Below are positions 35,535 to 44,988 of a stretch of DNA of 57,661 nucleotides, one piece after another. The number at the start of each line of letters is the position of its first letter. Within the stretch, counting starts at the first letter, position 1. The notes under the pieces were generated by a model. That model was not told the origin of the DNA, made no database searches, and saw only the letters and a program-made list of their open reading frames with translations. A program made the translations under genes and the position numbers. The stretch spans positions 1 to 57,661 of the forward strand of contig SCUF01000187.1 of assembly GCA_004298325.1 (NCBI GenBank), given 5' to 3'. The stretch is from Betaproteobacteria bacterium. GTDB taxonomy: Bacteria > Pseudomonadota > Gammaproteobacteria > Burkholderiales > SG8-39.

Positions 35535-37793
35535 TCAGGCGCGCCGCAGATCGACGATCTGCGCGGGGCGCCGCGCGCCCGCGGCGAGGCGGCGGCGCTG
35601 GCGCACGCGCGCGGCATCCAGCAGCATGCGCCCGGCCCAGCGGTAGACGTTGAATTCCTGCACCAGCCTGCGCATGCTGCGCATGCGGCTGCGCTGCTCG
35701 TCGGGCGGCATGGTGAGCGCCTGCGACAGCGCGGCGGCGCATTCCTCGGTGTCGTAGGGATTGACGATCAGCGCCTCGGGCAGCTCGCGCGCGGCGCCGG
35801 TGAACTGCGACAGGATCAGCGCGCCGCGCTCGTCGTCGCGCGCGGCGACGTATTCCTTGGCCACCAGGTTCATGCCGTCGTGCAGGCTCGAGACGAAGCA
35901 CAGATCGGCGGCGCGGTAATAGGCGTACACCTGCGCCGCGTCGTGATGCTCGATCTTGAGCACGATCGGCTGGCAGGTCGGCGTACCGAAGCGCGCGTTG
36001 ATGCGCTGCGCGGCGGCGCGCACGCGCGCATCCAGGCTCTGGTACTCCTCGATGCTCGAGCGCGACGGCGCAGCGATCTGCACGAAGGCGACGCGGCCGA
36101 TCCAGTGCGGCTCCAGCTCGAGCAGGCGCTCAATGGCGGCGAAACGCTCCAGGATGCCCTTGGTGTAATCGAGCCGGTCGACGCCGATGCCGATGCGCGC
36201 ATCGGCCGCGAGCCCGAGCTCGAGGCGGACGCGCTCGCGGCATTCGGCGACCGGCTTCTGCTGCGCCAGCGGCGCCGGCGGCCACTCGATCGAGATCGGA
36301 TAGCGGTGCACCTCGGTCGGCTCGCCGCCGTAGGAGATGGTGAAGGTCTCGCGGTCGACGCGCGCTTCGAGGAAGCGGTCCACCGTGTCGAAGAAGTTGT
36401 TGCAGTGGAACTGGGTGTGGAATCCCAGGATCGAGGAGCCGAGCAGTCCCTCCAGGATCTCCCGGCGCCACGGGCAGACGCCGAAGGCCTCGGGATTCGG
36501 CCAGGGAATGTGCCAGAAGGTGATGATGGTGGCGCGCGGCAGGCGTTCGCGGATCATGCGCGGCAGCAGGGCGAGGTGGTAATCCTGCACCAGCACGATC
36601 GGGTCGGAAGTGCGCGATTCGCTTTCCACCGCGCGCGCGAAACGCCGGTTGACCTCGCGGTAATGCTCCCAGTCGGGAGCGCGGAACACCGGCCGGGTGT
36701 GAGCCATGTGGCACAGCGGCCACAGCCCCTCGTTGGCGAAGCCGTAGTAGTAGCCGGCCTCTTCCTCCTTGCTCAGCCAGACGCGGCGGATGCGGTAGGC
36801 GGGCTTTTCCGGCGGCACCATGATGTGATCGTTGTCGTCGACCGTGTCGCGGTCGGCGTTGCCCGAGCCGTGCGCGATCCAGGTGCCGGAGCAGGCGCGC
36901 ATCACCGGCTCGAGCGCGGTCACCAGGCCGCTCGCCGGGCGCCGCACCTCGACCTGGCCGTCGCGCCGCACGTGGATGTAGGGCTCGCGGTTGGAGACGA
37001 TCAGGATCTCGTCGCCCTTCAGGTCCTCGCGCAGGATGCCGCGCAGCGCCTCCGGCGTCCAGCTGATCTGCGCCTCGTCGCGCATGCGCCGCTCCGCATC
37101 CAGATCGTGCACCAGCGCCTCGAGGTCGCGCGCGATCGGGCGCAGCTCGCGCGCCTTTGGCTGCGGCGTCAGCGAGAGCGACTGGCCGCGGATCAGCGCC
37201 TTGATGCCCGCCATCCAGCCGCGGAAGGAGATTTCGGCGATCACCACGGTGATCAGCGCGACCACCGCGCCGAGCGCCGCGAACAGGTACACGATGTACT
37301 CCTTGGTGTCGGCGCTGCGCCGCTCGATGAAGCTCATGTCGTGCACCACCAGCACCTCGCCGAGGCGCTGGTCTTCCAGCGTCACCGGTCTCGCGACCAC
37401 GTGCAGCGGGCCGCCCGGCAGTTTGAGCACGTGGCCGCTTTCTTCGAGTTCCGCGTTCGCCTTGCGGCAGGCGATTTCGGCCGGCAGCGTCGGCGTCTTG
37501 TACAGGAGCCTGCCCGTGGTGTCGCAGAAGCCGAGCGCGTAGAGGCGTTCGTCCTGCAGCAGGCGGGCGAAAAACGCCTGCACGCGCCGCACGCGTACGA
37601 TGTCGCGCTCCTTGGCGGTGAGCAGCTCGACCAGCGGTTCCTCCGCGGCCGCGGTCACCAGCTTGGCCCGCATGTCGAGGTCGCGCACGAACCACTTCAG
37701 CGTCAGGTCGTCGACCAGCGGCGCGACGCCGTAGGCGATGGCGCCGAGCGCGATCGCAAGCGGTATGATGAAGCGAAGCGAAAGGCGCATCAT
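35535..37793 (-). CDS. otsA: Trehalose-6-phosphate synthase (GT20) with N-terminal TM/periplasmic sensor-like/HAMP-like module
   Basis: ~752 aa. TM1 [22 protein letters not shown]; ~140 aa predicted periplasmic segment; TM2 [24 protein letters not shown]20 motifs [63 protein letters not shown]. Confidence 0.92.
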   Translation of the reverse strand: MMRLSLRFIIPLAIALGAIAYGVAPLVDDLTLKWFVRDLDMRAKLVTAAAEEPLVELLTAKERDIVRVRRVQAFFARLLQDERLYALGFCDTTGRLLYKTPTLPAEIACRKANAELEESGHVLKLPGGPLHVVARPVTLEDQRLGEVLVVHDMSFIERRSADTKEYIVYLFAALGAVVALITVVIAEISFRGWMAGIKALIRGQSLSLTPQPKARELRPIARDLEALVHDLDAERRMRDEAQISWTPEALRGILREDLKGDEILIVSNREPYIHVRRDGQVEVRRPASGLVTALEPVMRACSGTWIAHGSGNADRDTVDDNDHIMVPPEKPAYRIRRVWLSKEEEAGYYYGFANEGLWPLCHMAHTRPVFRAPDWEHYREVNRRFARAVESESRTSDPIVLVQDYHLALLPRMIRERLPRATIITFWHIPWPNPEAFGVCPWRREILEGLLGSSILGFHTQFHCNNFFDTVDRFLEARVDRETFTISYGGEPTEVHRYPISIEWPPAPLAQQKPVAECRERVRLELGLAADARIGIGVDRLDYTKGILERFAAIERLLELEPHWIGRVAFVQIAAPSRSSIEEYQSLDARVRAAAQRINARFGTPTCQPIVLKIEHHDAAQVYAYYRAADLCFVSSLHDGMNLVAKEYVAARDDERGALILSQFTGAARELPEALIVNPYDTEECAAALSQALTMPPDEQRSRMRSMRRLVQEFNVYRWAGRMLLDAARVRQRRRLAAGARRPAQIVDLRRA

Positions 37794-37845
37794 GGCTGAC
37801 TCCGCGCCGCGGCAGGAAAGCCCCGATTCTACTAGCTCCTGATTG

Positions 37846-38793
37846 ATGGACCCGCTTGCGATCGTCGCCAACAGCCTCGGCGGCCTGGCCGCGCTCTATT
37901 TCGGCGCGCGCTGGCTGGTGGGGGCGGCGAGCGATGTCGCGCGGCGGCTCGGCGTCTCGCCGCTGCTGATCGGACTCACGGTGGTTGCGGTCGGTACCAG
38001 CCTGCCGGAACTTTTCGTCGGCGTCGCGGCCTCGATCGGCGGCCACGCGGGCGTGTCGCTCGGCAACGTGATCGGCGCCAACGCGCTCAACATCGGCCTC
38101 ATTCTCGGCGTCGCGGCGCTCATCCGGCCGATCGTCGTCAGCCTGCGCGTGCTGCAATGGGATCTCCCGGTCATGTTCGCGGCGACCGCGCTGCTGGCGT
38201 GGTTCTCGGCGGACGGCGAAGTGACCCGCGGCGAGGCCGTGATACTGCTCGCCGCGATGCTGGCCTATCTCGGCCTGAACATCGCGGCGGGACGCCGGGA
38301 GCGCAAGGCCTCGGCGCTTGCGGGTGCGCTCGAGGTGCCGCACGCCGCGAGCCTCGCCGGCGATCTTGCGCGCGGGGCCGTCGGCGCGGCGGCCCTCGCC
38401 ATCGGCGCGCGCCTGCTGATCGACGGCGCGCTGGGCCTCGCGGCGGCGCTCGGGCTCGCCGAAGGCCTCGTCGGCATGACGCTGGTCGCCGTAGGCACGA
38501 CGCTGCCCGAACTGGTCACGACGCTGGTGGCGGCCGCCCGGCGGCAGGGGGATCTCGCGTTCGGCAACATCGTCGGCTCGAACATCAACAATGCGCTCAC
38601 CGTGGTCGGCGCAGCCGCCGCCGTGGCGCCGCTCGCCGCGGGCGACGTGGCCCGCGCGCCGATGTACGCGCTGCTGGCCCTCACGCTGCTCGCCGCGCCG
38701 GTGATGTGGCGCGGATTCGTCATCAACCGCTGGGAGGGCGGCTTGCTGGTGTGCGGCTATGCCGCATTTCTCTGGGTCGGTCTCGGTGGCTAG
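37846..38793 (+). CDS. Calcium/sodium antiporter (CaCA family)
   Basis: GLTVVAVGTSLPELFVGVAASIGGHAGVSLGNVIGANALNIGLILG and GMTLVAVGTTLPELVTTLVAAARRQGDLAFGNIVGSNINNALTVVG alpha-repeats. Confidence 0.95.
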   Translation: MDPLAIVANSLGGLAALYFGARWLVGAASDVARRLGVSPLLIGLTVVAVGTSLPELFVGVAASIGGHAGVSLGNVIGANALNIGLILGVAALIRPIVVSLRVLQWDLPVMFAATALLAWFSADGEVTRGEAVILLAAMLAYLGLNIAAGRRERKASALAGALEVPHAASLAGDLARGAVGAAALAIGARLLIDGALGLAAALGLAEGLVGMTLVAVGTTLPELVTTLVAAARRQGDLAFGNIVGSNINNALTVVGAAAAVAPLAAGDVARAPMYALLALTLLAAPVMWRGFVINRWEGGLLVCGYAAFLWVGLGG

Positions 38794-38906
38794 GGTCGCC
38801 CGCCGGCCGCGGTGCATCGATCGGGCGGGCCTGCGGATCGGTAACCGCTTCGCCGATCGCGCGCAACTTTTTGCCAGGTCCTGCGGTCACAGACCCAGTT
38901 GGTTTG

Positions 38907-38928
38907 CGAACCGGAAACGACCGGTTCG
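38907..38928. repeat. Perfect 8-bp inverted repeat upstream of terD-like gene
   Basis: CGAACCGG-AAACGA-CCGGTTCG, just before the GGGGGAGG SD. Confidence 0.7.
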
Positions 38929-38948
38929 ATTGCGGGGGAGGAAAGCTC

Positions 38949-39524
38949 ATGCGAATCAATGATTGCGCCGACCCGGAGGGCGGCGTGCAGGCCGGCGCGG
39001 ATGCCGAATTGAAGGACATCGTGATGGGGCTGCACTGGGACCCGCCGCAAGGCGACGCCGGCGCCGATGCCGCGGACCTGGATGCGTGGTGCGTACTGTT
39101 CGATGCGCAGGGCAGCGTGCTCGAAGTGATCCATCCGGGACGGCTGCGCGGCGCCGATGGCAGCGTCATCCACACGGGTGACTCGCGCAACGGCGCGAGT
39201 CACTGGGATGACGAGAGGATCTTCGTTTTCCTGGGCGCGCTGCCGGAGGCGGTGTCGAGACTCGCTTTTTTCGTGGCCAGCGCGACCGGCCGCGCGTTTC
39301 ACGAGATCCGCGGCGCGTACTGCCACGTCAGCGATCGCACCAGCGAGCGCGAGCGGCTGCGGCTCGAGCTCACCACGCTGGCCGGGTGCACGGTCCATGG
39401 GGTGGCTACCGTGCAACGCGTTGCAGCGGGCTGGAACATGTCCGCAGACGCGCATGCCGTGCCCGCCGACTTGCGCGCGCTGCTGGAGGGCGCGAAGCGC
39501 AGCGGCGCAGCGAGCGGGGTCTAG
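38949..39524 (+). CDS. TerD-family domain protein
   Basis: IVMGLHWDPP...ADLDAWCVLFDAQGSVLEVIHPGRL...GSVIHTGDSRNGASHWDDERIFVFLGALPEAVSRLAFFVAS matches the TerD fold pattern. Confidence 0.7.
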   Translation: MRINDCADPEGGVQAGADAELKDIVMGLHWDPPQGDAGADAADLDAWCVLFDAQGSVLEVIHPGRLRGADGSVIHTGDSRNGASHWDDERIFVFLGALPEAVSRLAFFVASATGRAFHEIRGAYCHVSDRTSERERLRLELTTLAGCTVHGVATVQRVAAGWNMSADAHAVPADLRALLEGAKRSGAASGV

Positions 39525-39555
39525 ACCTGCAGCGCTGATCCACGGGACGGGCGCG

Positions 39556-40323
39556 TCAGTGACGCGCGCGAATCGGCCGCACCGGTCCGCGGTAACGCTC
39601 GCGGCCCGGCTTGCCGTCGAGCGCCGGCAACTCGAGCGGCGCTTCCTTCAGCCTGCGGTAGGGCACCTGCTCGAGCAGGTGCGCGATGAGCTCGAGCCGG
39701 CCGCGGCGCTGATCGTTGAACTCCACCACGTGCCAGGGCGCATGCCTGCGGTGCGTCGCCTCGAACATGGCATCGCGCGCGCGGCCGTACTCGGCGTAGC
39801 GCTGGCGCGCCTCGAGATCGATCGGCGAGATTTTCCAGCGCTTGAGGGGATTGCCGGCGCGCTCGGCGAAGCGTTCCTCCTGGACGCGCTGGTCCACGGC
39901 CAGCCAGTACTTGCAGAGCAGGATGCCGTCTTGCGTCAACAGCTTCTCGAACAGCGGTGCCTGCCTCAGGAAGCGGCGGTATTCGGCTGCGCTGCAATAG
40001 CCCATGACCCGCTCGACGCCCGCGCGGTTGTACCAGCTGCGATCGAACAGCACCATTTCGCCCGCCGCGGGCAGGTGCGCGACGTAGCGCTGGAAATACC
40101 ACTGCGTGCGCTCGAGCTCGGTCGGTTTCGCCAGCGCCACGATGCGCACCTGGCGCGGGTTGAGCGTCGCCGCAATCGCGCTGATGCTGCCGCCCTTGCC
40201 GGCGGTGTCGCGGCCCTCGAACAGCACCAGCATCCGGCGGCCCGTGTGGCGCAGCCAGTGCGCGAGGTTGTTGAGCTCGAGCTGCAGCGGCTCGAGTTCC
40301 CTTTCATAGTCCTTTTTCTTCAT
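39556..40323 (-). CDS. ppk2: Polyphosphate kinase 2 family protein
   Basis: RMLVLFEGRDTAGKGGSISAIAATLNPRQVRIVALAKPTELERTQWYFQRYVAHLPAAGEMVLFDRSWYNRAGVERVMGYC. Confidence 0.95.
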   Translation of the reverse strand: MKKKDYERELEPLQLELNNLAHWLRHTGRRMLVLFEGRDTAGKGGSISAIAATLNPRQVRIVALAKPTELERTQWYFQRYVAHLPAAGEMVLFDRSWYNRAGVERVMGYCSAAEYRRFLRQAPLFEKLLTQDGILLCKYWLAVDQRVQEERFAERAGNPLKRWKISPIDLEARQRYAEYGRARDAMFEATHRRHAPWHVVEFNDQRRGRLELIAHLLEQVPYRRLKEAPLELPALDGKPGRERYRGPVRPIRARH

Positions 40324-40335
40324 GCAGCTTCGCCG

Positions 40336-41103
40336 TCAGTCGGCTTTCGCTGCGCCCCGCGTCAGGGCCTGATAAAGCTCCACCGGCAGCGGAAAGACGA
40401 TGGTGTTGCTCTTGTCGCCGGCGATGGCGTTGAGCGTCTGCAGGTAGCGCAGCTGCATCGCCTCGGGCTGGCGGGCGAGCATCTGCGCCGCGGCGAGCAG
40501 CTTTTCGGAGGCCTGCAGCTCGCCCTCGGCGTGGATCACCTTGGCGCGCCGCGCGCGCTCGGCTTCGGCCTGCTGCGCGATGGCGCGCACCATCGATTCG
40601 TTGAGGTCGACGTGCTTGATCTCGACGTTCGACACCTTGATGCCCCACGGATCGGTCTGCACGTCGAGCACCTTCTGGATGTCGAGGTTGAGCTTTTCGC
40701 GCTCGGCGAGCATCTCGTCGAGCTCGTGCTTGCCGAGCACCGCGCGCAGCGTGGTCTGCGCGAGCTGGCTGGTGGCATCGAGGTAATTCTCCACCTGGAT
40801 GATCGCGCGCTGCGGATCGACCACCCGGAAGTAGATCACCGCGTTGACCTTCACCGAGACGTTGTCGCGCGAGATCACGTCCTGCGTCGGCACGTCGAGC
40901 ACCACCGTGCGCAGGCCGACGCGCACCATCTGCTGCACGCCCGGCACCACCAGCACCAGGCCCGGGCCCTTGACCTTCCAGAAGCGTCCGAGCAGGAACA
41001 CCACGCCGCGCTCGTATTCGCGCAGGATGCGGAACGAAGCCACCACCAGCGCAATGAGGAGCAGCAGCACGCCGCCGATGCCGAAGTCGTAACCGAAGTC
41101 CAT
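40336..41103 (-). CDS. Slipin family (SPFH) membrane protein
   Basis: [109 protein letters not shown]. Confidence 0.95.
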   Translation of the reverse strand: MDFGYDFGIGGVLLLLIALVVASFRILREYERGVVFLLGRFWKVKGPGLVLVVPGVQQMVRVGLRTVVLDVPTQDVISRDNVSVKVNAVIYFRVVDPQRAIIQVENYLDATSQLAQTTLRAVLGKHELDEMLAEREKLNLDIQKVLDVQTDPWGIKVSNVEIKHVDLNESMVRAIAQQAEAERARRAKVIHAEGELQASEKLLAAAQMLARQPEAMQLRYLQTLNAIAGDKSNTIVFPLPVELYQALTRGAAKAD

Positions 41104-41104
41104 G

Positions 41105-42448
41105 TCAGCCTCCTGGTCTGCCGGGCGGCGCCGCGGCCACCACGAGCATCAAGCCGTCCCGTGCGCTCACCCGCACCCGTTCCCCCGGCGCGAAACGCCG
41201 GTCGCCATGCGCGCGCCAGAGTTCACCGTGCACCCGCACCATGAGGTCTCCGTCGGCGGCTTCGACGACCTCGCCAAGCGCTCCGATCATCGCCTCCGAG
41301 CCGGTGCTCACCGGGCGCCGCCGCGCGCGCAGCGCATAGGCACCGGTGCCGGCGAGCAGCAGCGCGCTGGCGATGGCCAGCGGCACGAGGAGCCCGATCG
41401 AGATCTGCATACCGGGGATGTCGGCGTCGATCAGCATCAGCGCACCGGCGACAAAGGCCGCGATGCCGCCGATGCCCAGCGCGCCGAAGCTCGGCAGGAA
41501 CGCCTCCGCCGCCATGAGCGCGACACCCACGAGCAGCAGCAGGGCGCCGACCGCGTTGAGCGGCAGCATGGCGAGCGCGTACAGCGCCAGCAGCAGGCAG
41601 ACGGCGCCGATCACCCCCGCGACGCCGAAACCGGGCGTGTAGAACTCGAACAGCAGCCCGTAGACGCCGAGCATCAGCAGGATGAGGGCGATGTTGGGGT
41701 CGGCCACCGCCGCCAGCAGCCGCTCCTTCCAGTTGCGCTCGATGACGAGCGTCGTGGCCCCGGCGAGGGCGAGCGTGGCTTCGCCTGCGGCCAGCTTGAC
41801 GCGCCGTCCGTCCAGCTGGCGCAGCAGATCCGACAGGTCTGCCGCGACCAGGTCGACGACGTTGTGCTTCGCGGCCTCGTCCGCGGAGAGACTTTCGGCC
41901 TCGCGCACGGCTTTCTCGGCCCATTCGGCGTTGCGGCCGCGCAGTTGCGCCAGGCTCCTCAGGTAGGCGGCGGCATCGTGCACGGCCTTTCTTTCCATGG
42001 CGCCGCCCGGGAGCGCGCGGCCCTTGCCGTCCTCCGGCTTTTCCTCCGCCCCGGGCTTCGCGGATTCGCCGCCGATGCCGATCGCGACCGGCGTGGCGGC
42101 GCCGAGATTGGTGCCGGGTGCCATCGCGGCCACGTGGCTGGCATAGAGAATGTAGGTGCCGGCGCTGGCGGCGCGGGCGCCCGAAGGCGCGACGTAGGTG
42201 GCGACCGGCACGGGCGAGGCGAGAATGCCCCGGATCATCTCTCGCATGGCGGTGTCCAGCCCGCCCGGCGTGTCGAGCCTGAGCACCAGCAGTGGCGACC
42301 CGGTGCGCTGTGCGACCTCGAGTGCGCGCAGGAAATACGCGGCGCTGGCGGGGCTGATGGCGCCGCGGATCTCCGCCACCACCACGGCCCTGGCGAAGGT
42401 CGTGCAAGGCAGAAGCAGCAGCGCGGCTAGGAACAGGGCGCGTTTCAT
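41105..42448 (-). CDS. NfeD family protein (ClpP-class membrane serine protease)
   Basis: [101 protein letters not shown]. Confidence 0.93.
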   Translation of the reverse strand: MKRALFLAALLLLPCTTFARAVVVAEIRGAISPASAAYFLRALEVAQRTGSPLLVLRLDTPGGLDTAMREMIRGILASPVPVATYVAPSGARAASAGTYILYASHVAAMAPGTNLGAATPVAIGIGGESAKPGAEEKPEDGKGRALPGGAMERKAVHDAAAYLRSLAQLRGRNAEWAEKAVREAESLSADEAAKHNVVDLVAADLSDLLRQLDGRRVKLAAGEATLALAGATTLVIERNWKERLLAAVADPNIALILLMLGVYGLLFEFYTPGFGVAGVIGAVCLLLALYALAMLPLNAVGALLLLVGVALMAAEAFLPSFGALGIGGIAAFVAGALMLIDADIPGMQISIGLLVPLAIASALLLAGTGAYALRARRRPVSTGSEAMIGALGEVVEAADGDLMVRVHGELWRAHGDRRFAPGERVRVSARDGLMLVVAAAPPGRPGG

Positions 42449-42568
42449 CGTCCCCTTTCCAGGCAATCGATGCGGACACCATAGCACAGGCACCGCCTGT
42501 TTCCCGACAAGTCGATCACGCTACAATCCGGCTGCCCTGCGCAAGTCAGTGTCCTTGGATGGGAACGC

Positions 42569-43045
42569 ATGTTCCGGATCGTCAGTCTCGTCGCCGCGCT
42601 CTCCGTGTTCTGGATCCTGATGTCCGGGTTCTTCACGCCGTTTCTGCTCGCCGCGGGGCTCGGCTCGGCGCTGTGCGTGGCCTGGCTCGCGCACCGCATG
42701 GACGTGATCGACCGCGAAGGTCATCCCTTCCATCTCACCTGGTCGGCGGTGAGCTACTGGCCGTGGTTGATCCGCGAGATCCTGAAATCGGCGCTCGATG
42801 TGGCGCGCATCGTTCTCGACCCCAGGCTGCCGGTGAGCCCCACGGTGGTGCGCTTCAGCCCGCGGCAGAAGACCACGGTCGGGTTGGTGACCCACGCCAA
42901 TTCCATCACCCTCACGCCCGGCACGCTCTCGATCGAGGTCGGCCATGATCATTTCACGGTACACGCGCTGACGCGCGAGGCTGCGGCCGCGGTCGCATCC
43001 AGCGAGATGGACCGGCGCGTCGAGCGCTTCGAGGGCAGCGCCTGA
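42569..43045 (+). CDS. Na+/H+ antiporter subunit E (MnhE/MrpE)
   Basis: 158 aa; LTWSAVSYWPWLIREILKSALDVARIVLDPRLPVSPTVVRFSPRQKTTVGLVTHANSITLTPGTLSIEV. Confidence 0.9.
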   Translation: MFRIVSLVAALSVFWILMSGFFTPFLLAAGLGSALCVAWLAHRMDVIDREGHPFHLTWSAVSYWPWLIREILKSALDVARIVLDPRLPVSPTVVRFSPRQKTTVGLVTHANSITLTPGTLSIEVGHDHFTVHALTREAAAAVASSEMDRRVERFEGSA

Positions 43046-43326
43046 TGTTCGCGCTCGCTGCGATCGCGCTGCTCGTGGCGCTCGGCCTCGCGCTGGCGCG
43101 CGCGATCGGCGGGCCGACGGTGTTCGATCGCGCGCTGGCGGCCAACTCGATCGGCACGCTCGCCCTGCTGATGCTCGCGGTGTTCGGTTTTCTCACGGCG
43201 CGGCCCGAATTCCTCGATCTCGCGATCCTCTACGGCCTGCTCAACGTCATCGGCACCATCGCCGTGCTGAAGTTCTTCCGCTACGGCGACCTCGGCAATC
43301 CGGGCGAGGAAGAGGCGGGCCGATGA
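43045..43326 (+). CDS. Antiporter subunit F (MnhF/MrpF)
   Basis: LALARAIGGPTVFDRALAANSIGTLALLMLAVFGFLTARPEFLDLAILYGLLNVIGTIAVLKF. Confidence 0.88.
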   Translation: MFALAAIALLVALGLALARAIGGPTVFDRALAANSIGTLALLMLAVFGFLTARPEFLDLAILYGLLNVIGTIAVLKFFRYGDLGNPGEEEAGR

Positions 43327-43649
43327 GCCTGGCGCTCGAGGTCCTTTCCTGGGCGCTGATCGTCGCCGGCGGTGCGTTCTGCGTCATCGGCGGCATCGGC
43401 CTGCTGCGCCTCAAGGGGTTCTACACGCGCACGCATGCGGCGAGCGTGATCGATTCCGCCGGCGCCGGCCTGCTGCTCGCCGGCCTGATGTTGCAGGCCG
43501 GCTGGACCCTGACCTGCGTCAAGCTGGCGGTGATCGGTGTGCTGATCTTCTTCGCCTCGCCGACCGCCACCCACGCGCTGGCCAACGCGGCGCTGGTGCG
43601 CGGGCTGCGGCCCGATGCCGATCCGGAGGGCGAGCCATCGAAGCGCTGA
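43323..43649 (+). CDS. Antiporter subunit G (MnhG/PhaG)
   Basis: GGAFCVIGGIGLLRLKGFYTRTHAASVIDSAGAGLLLAGLML; SPTATHALANAAL. Confidence 0.9.
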   Translation: MSLALEVLSWALIVAGGAFCVIGGIGLLRLKGFYTRTHAASVIDSAGAGLLLAGLMLQAGWTLTCVKLAVIGVLIFFASPTATHALANAALVRGLRPDADPEGEPSKR

Positions 43650-43657
43650 TCGTCCAG

Positions 43658-44176
43658 GTGCTGCTCACCATGATGGTCGTGACGGTGCTCGCCATCGTCC
43701 TGCAGCGCAACCTGTTCTCCGTCGTCGTGCTGGCGGGCATCTACAGTTTTCTGATGGCCACGGTGCTGCTCGCGCTGGACGCGGTCGACGTCGCGATGAC
43801 CGAAGCTTCGGTCGGCGCCGGCATCTCGACCGTGCTGCTGCTCGGGGCGCTCTACCTTTGCGGGGGCGAGGAGGCGAAGCCGCTGCACCGGCCCTGGCTG
43901 CCGCTGGGCGTCGCGCTGTTGATCGTCGCCGCGCTCGTCTACGGCACCTTCGGGTTGCCCGAATTCTCCGATCCGCTGGCGCCGTTCCACACGCATGTCG
44001 TGCCACGCTATCTCGAGCAGGCCTTGAAGGAAACCGGCGTGCCGAACGTGGTGACGGCCGTTCTTGCGAGCTACCGCGGTTACGACACGCTGGGGGAAAC
44101 GGTGGTGGTGTTCACCGCGGGCATCGGCGTCATCGCGCTATTGCGCCGCACACGGCGCCGCGAGGAGGACCGATGA
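43658..44176 (+). CDS. MbhD/MbhE-like (DUF4040-type) subunit, equivalent to the C-terminal part of MrpA
   Basis: SFLMATVLLALDAVDVAMTEASVGAGISTVLLLGALYL and PNVVTAVLASYRGYDTLGETVVVFTAGIGVIALLRR; start codon uncertain. Confidence 0.8.
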   Translation: MLLTMMVVTVLAIVLQRNLFSVVVLAGIYSFLMATVLLALDAVDVAMTEASVGAGISTVLLLGALYLCGGEEAKPLHRPWLPLGVALLIVAALVYGTFGLPEFSDPLAPFHTHVVPRYLEQALKETGVPNVVTAVLASYRGYDTLGETVVVFTAGIGVIALLRRTRRREEDR

Positions 44177-44604
44177 GACGCCAGATGGTGCTGCGCGTGG
44201 TGGGCAAGCTGTTCATCCCCTACATGCTGCTGTTCGCCCTGTACGTCCAGTTCCACGGCGACTTCGGTCCGGGCGGCGGTTTCCAGGCCGGCGTGATCGC
44301 TGCCGCGGCGATCATCTTCTACGCCCTCATCTTCGGCCTGCCCGCGGCGCGGCGGCTTGCGCCCGACGCGGTGGTCGAGGCGATGGTGGCGCTCGGCGTG
44401 CTGCTCTACGCCGGCGTCGGCGTCGCCGGCATGGTGCTGGGCGGCAACTATCTCGATTACTTCGTGCTCGACCGCGACCCCGTTGCCGGCCAGCACCGCG
44501 GCATCTTCTGGGTCGAGGCCGGCGTCGGCACGACCGTCACCGGCGTGATGCTGAAGATCTTCTACATGTTCGCCGGCCGCGGCCGCGGCCTGGAAGAACG
44601 CTGA
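44173..44604 (+). CDS. Antiporter subunit B (MnhB)
   Basis: LFIPYMLLFALYVQFHGDFGPGGGFQAGVIAAAAIIFYAL; GIFWVEAGVGTTVTGVMLKIFYMF. Confidence 0.9.
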   Translation: MRRQMVLRVVGKLFIPYMLLFALYVQFHGDFGPGGGFQAGVIAAAAIIFYALIFGLPAARRLAPDAVVEAMVALGVLLYAGVGVAGMVLGGNYLDYFVLDRDPVAGQHRGIFWVEAGVGTTVTGVMLKIFYMFAGRGRGLEER

Positions 44605-44622
44605 GCGGATTCTGCAGCGCGC

Positions 44623-44988
44623 ATGAGCGTTCTCGGTCACTACAGCTACTGGATCACCGTGATCCTGATGGTCGCCGGACTGTACATCGTGATCGCGCGC
44701 GGCAACCTGATCAAGAAACTGATCGGGCTTTCGATCTTCCAGACGTCGGTCTACCTGCTCTACATCGCGCCCGGCAAGCTGATCGGCGGCACGGCGCCGA
44801 TCGTCGCCGACGGCTTCAAGCTCTACTCGAACCCGCTGCCGCACGTGCTGATCCTCACCGCCATCGTGGTCGGGGTTGCGACGCTGGCGCTCGGCCTCGC
44901 GATCGTGGTGCGTATCCGCGAGGCGTACGGCGCCATCGAAGAGGACGAGATTCTCGCCGCCGACCGCGACCGCGGGGCCGGCGCGTGA
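44623..44988 (+). CDS. Antiporter subunit C (MnhC, NuoK-like)
   Basis: GLYIVIARGNLIKKLIGLSIFQTSVYLLYI; NPLPHVLILTAIVVGVATLALGLAIVVRI. Confidence 0.9.
   Translation: MSVLGHYSYWITVILMVAGLYIVIARGNLIKKLIGLSIFQTSVYLLYIAPGKLIGGTAPIVADGFKLYSNPLPHVLILTAIVVGVATLALGLAIVVRIREAYGAIEEDEILAADRDRGAGA

Noticed and set aside
40336-42448. Slipin/NfeD pair as a new system
   Set aside because: SPFH-NfeD partnerships are well established and widespread.
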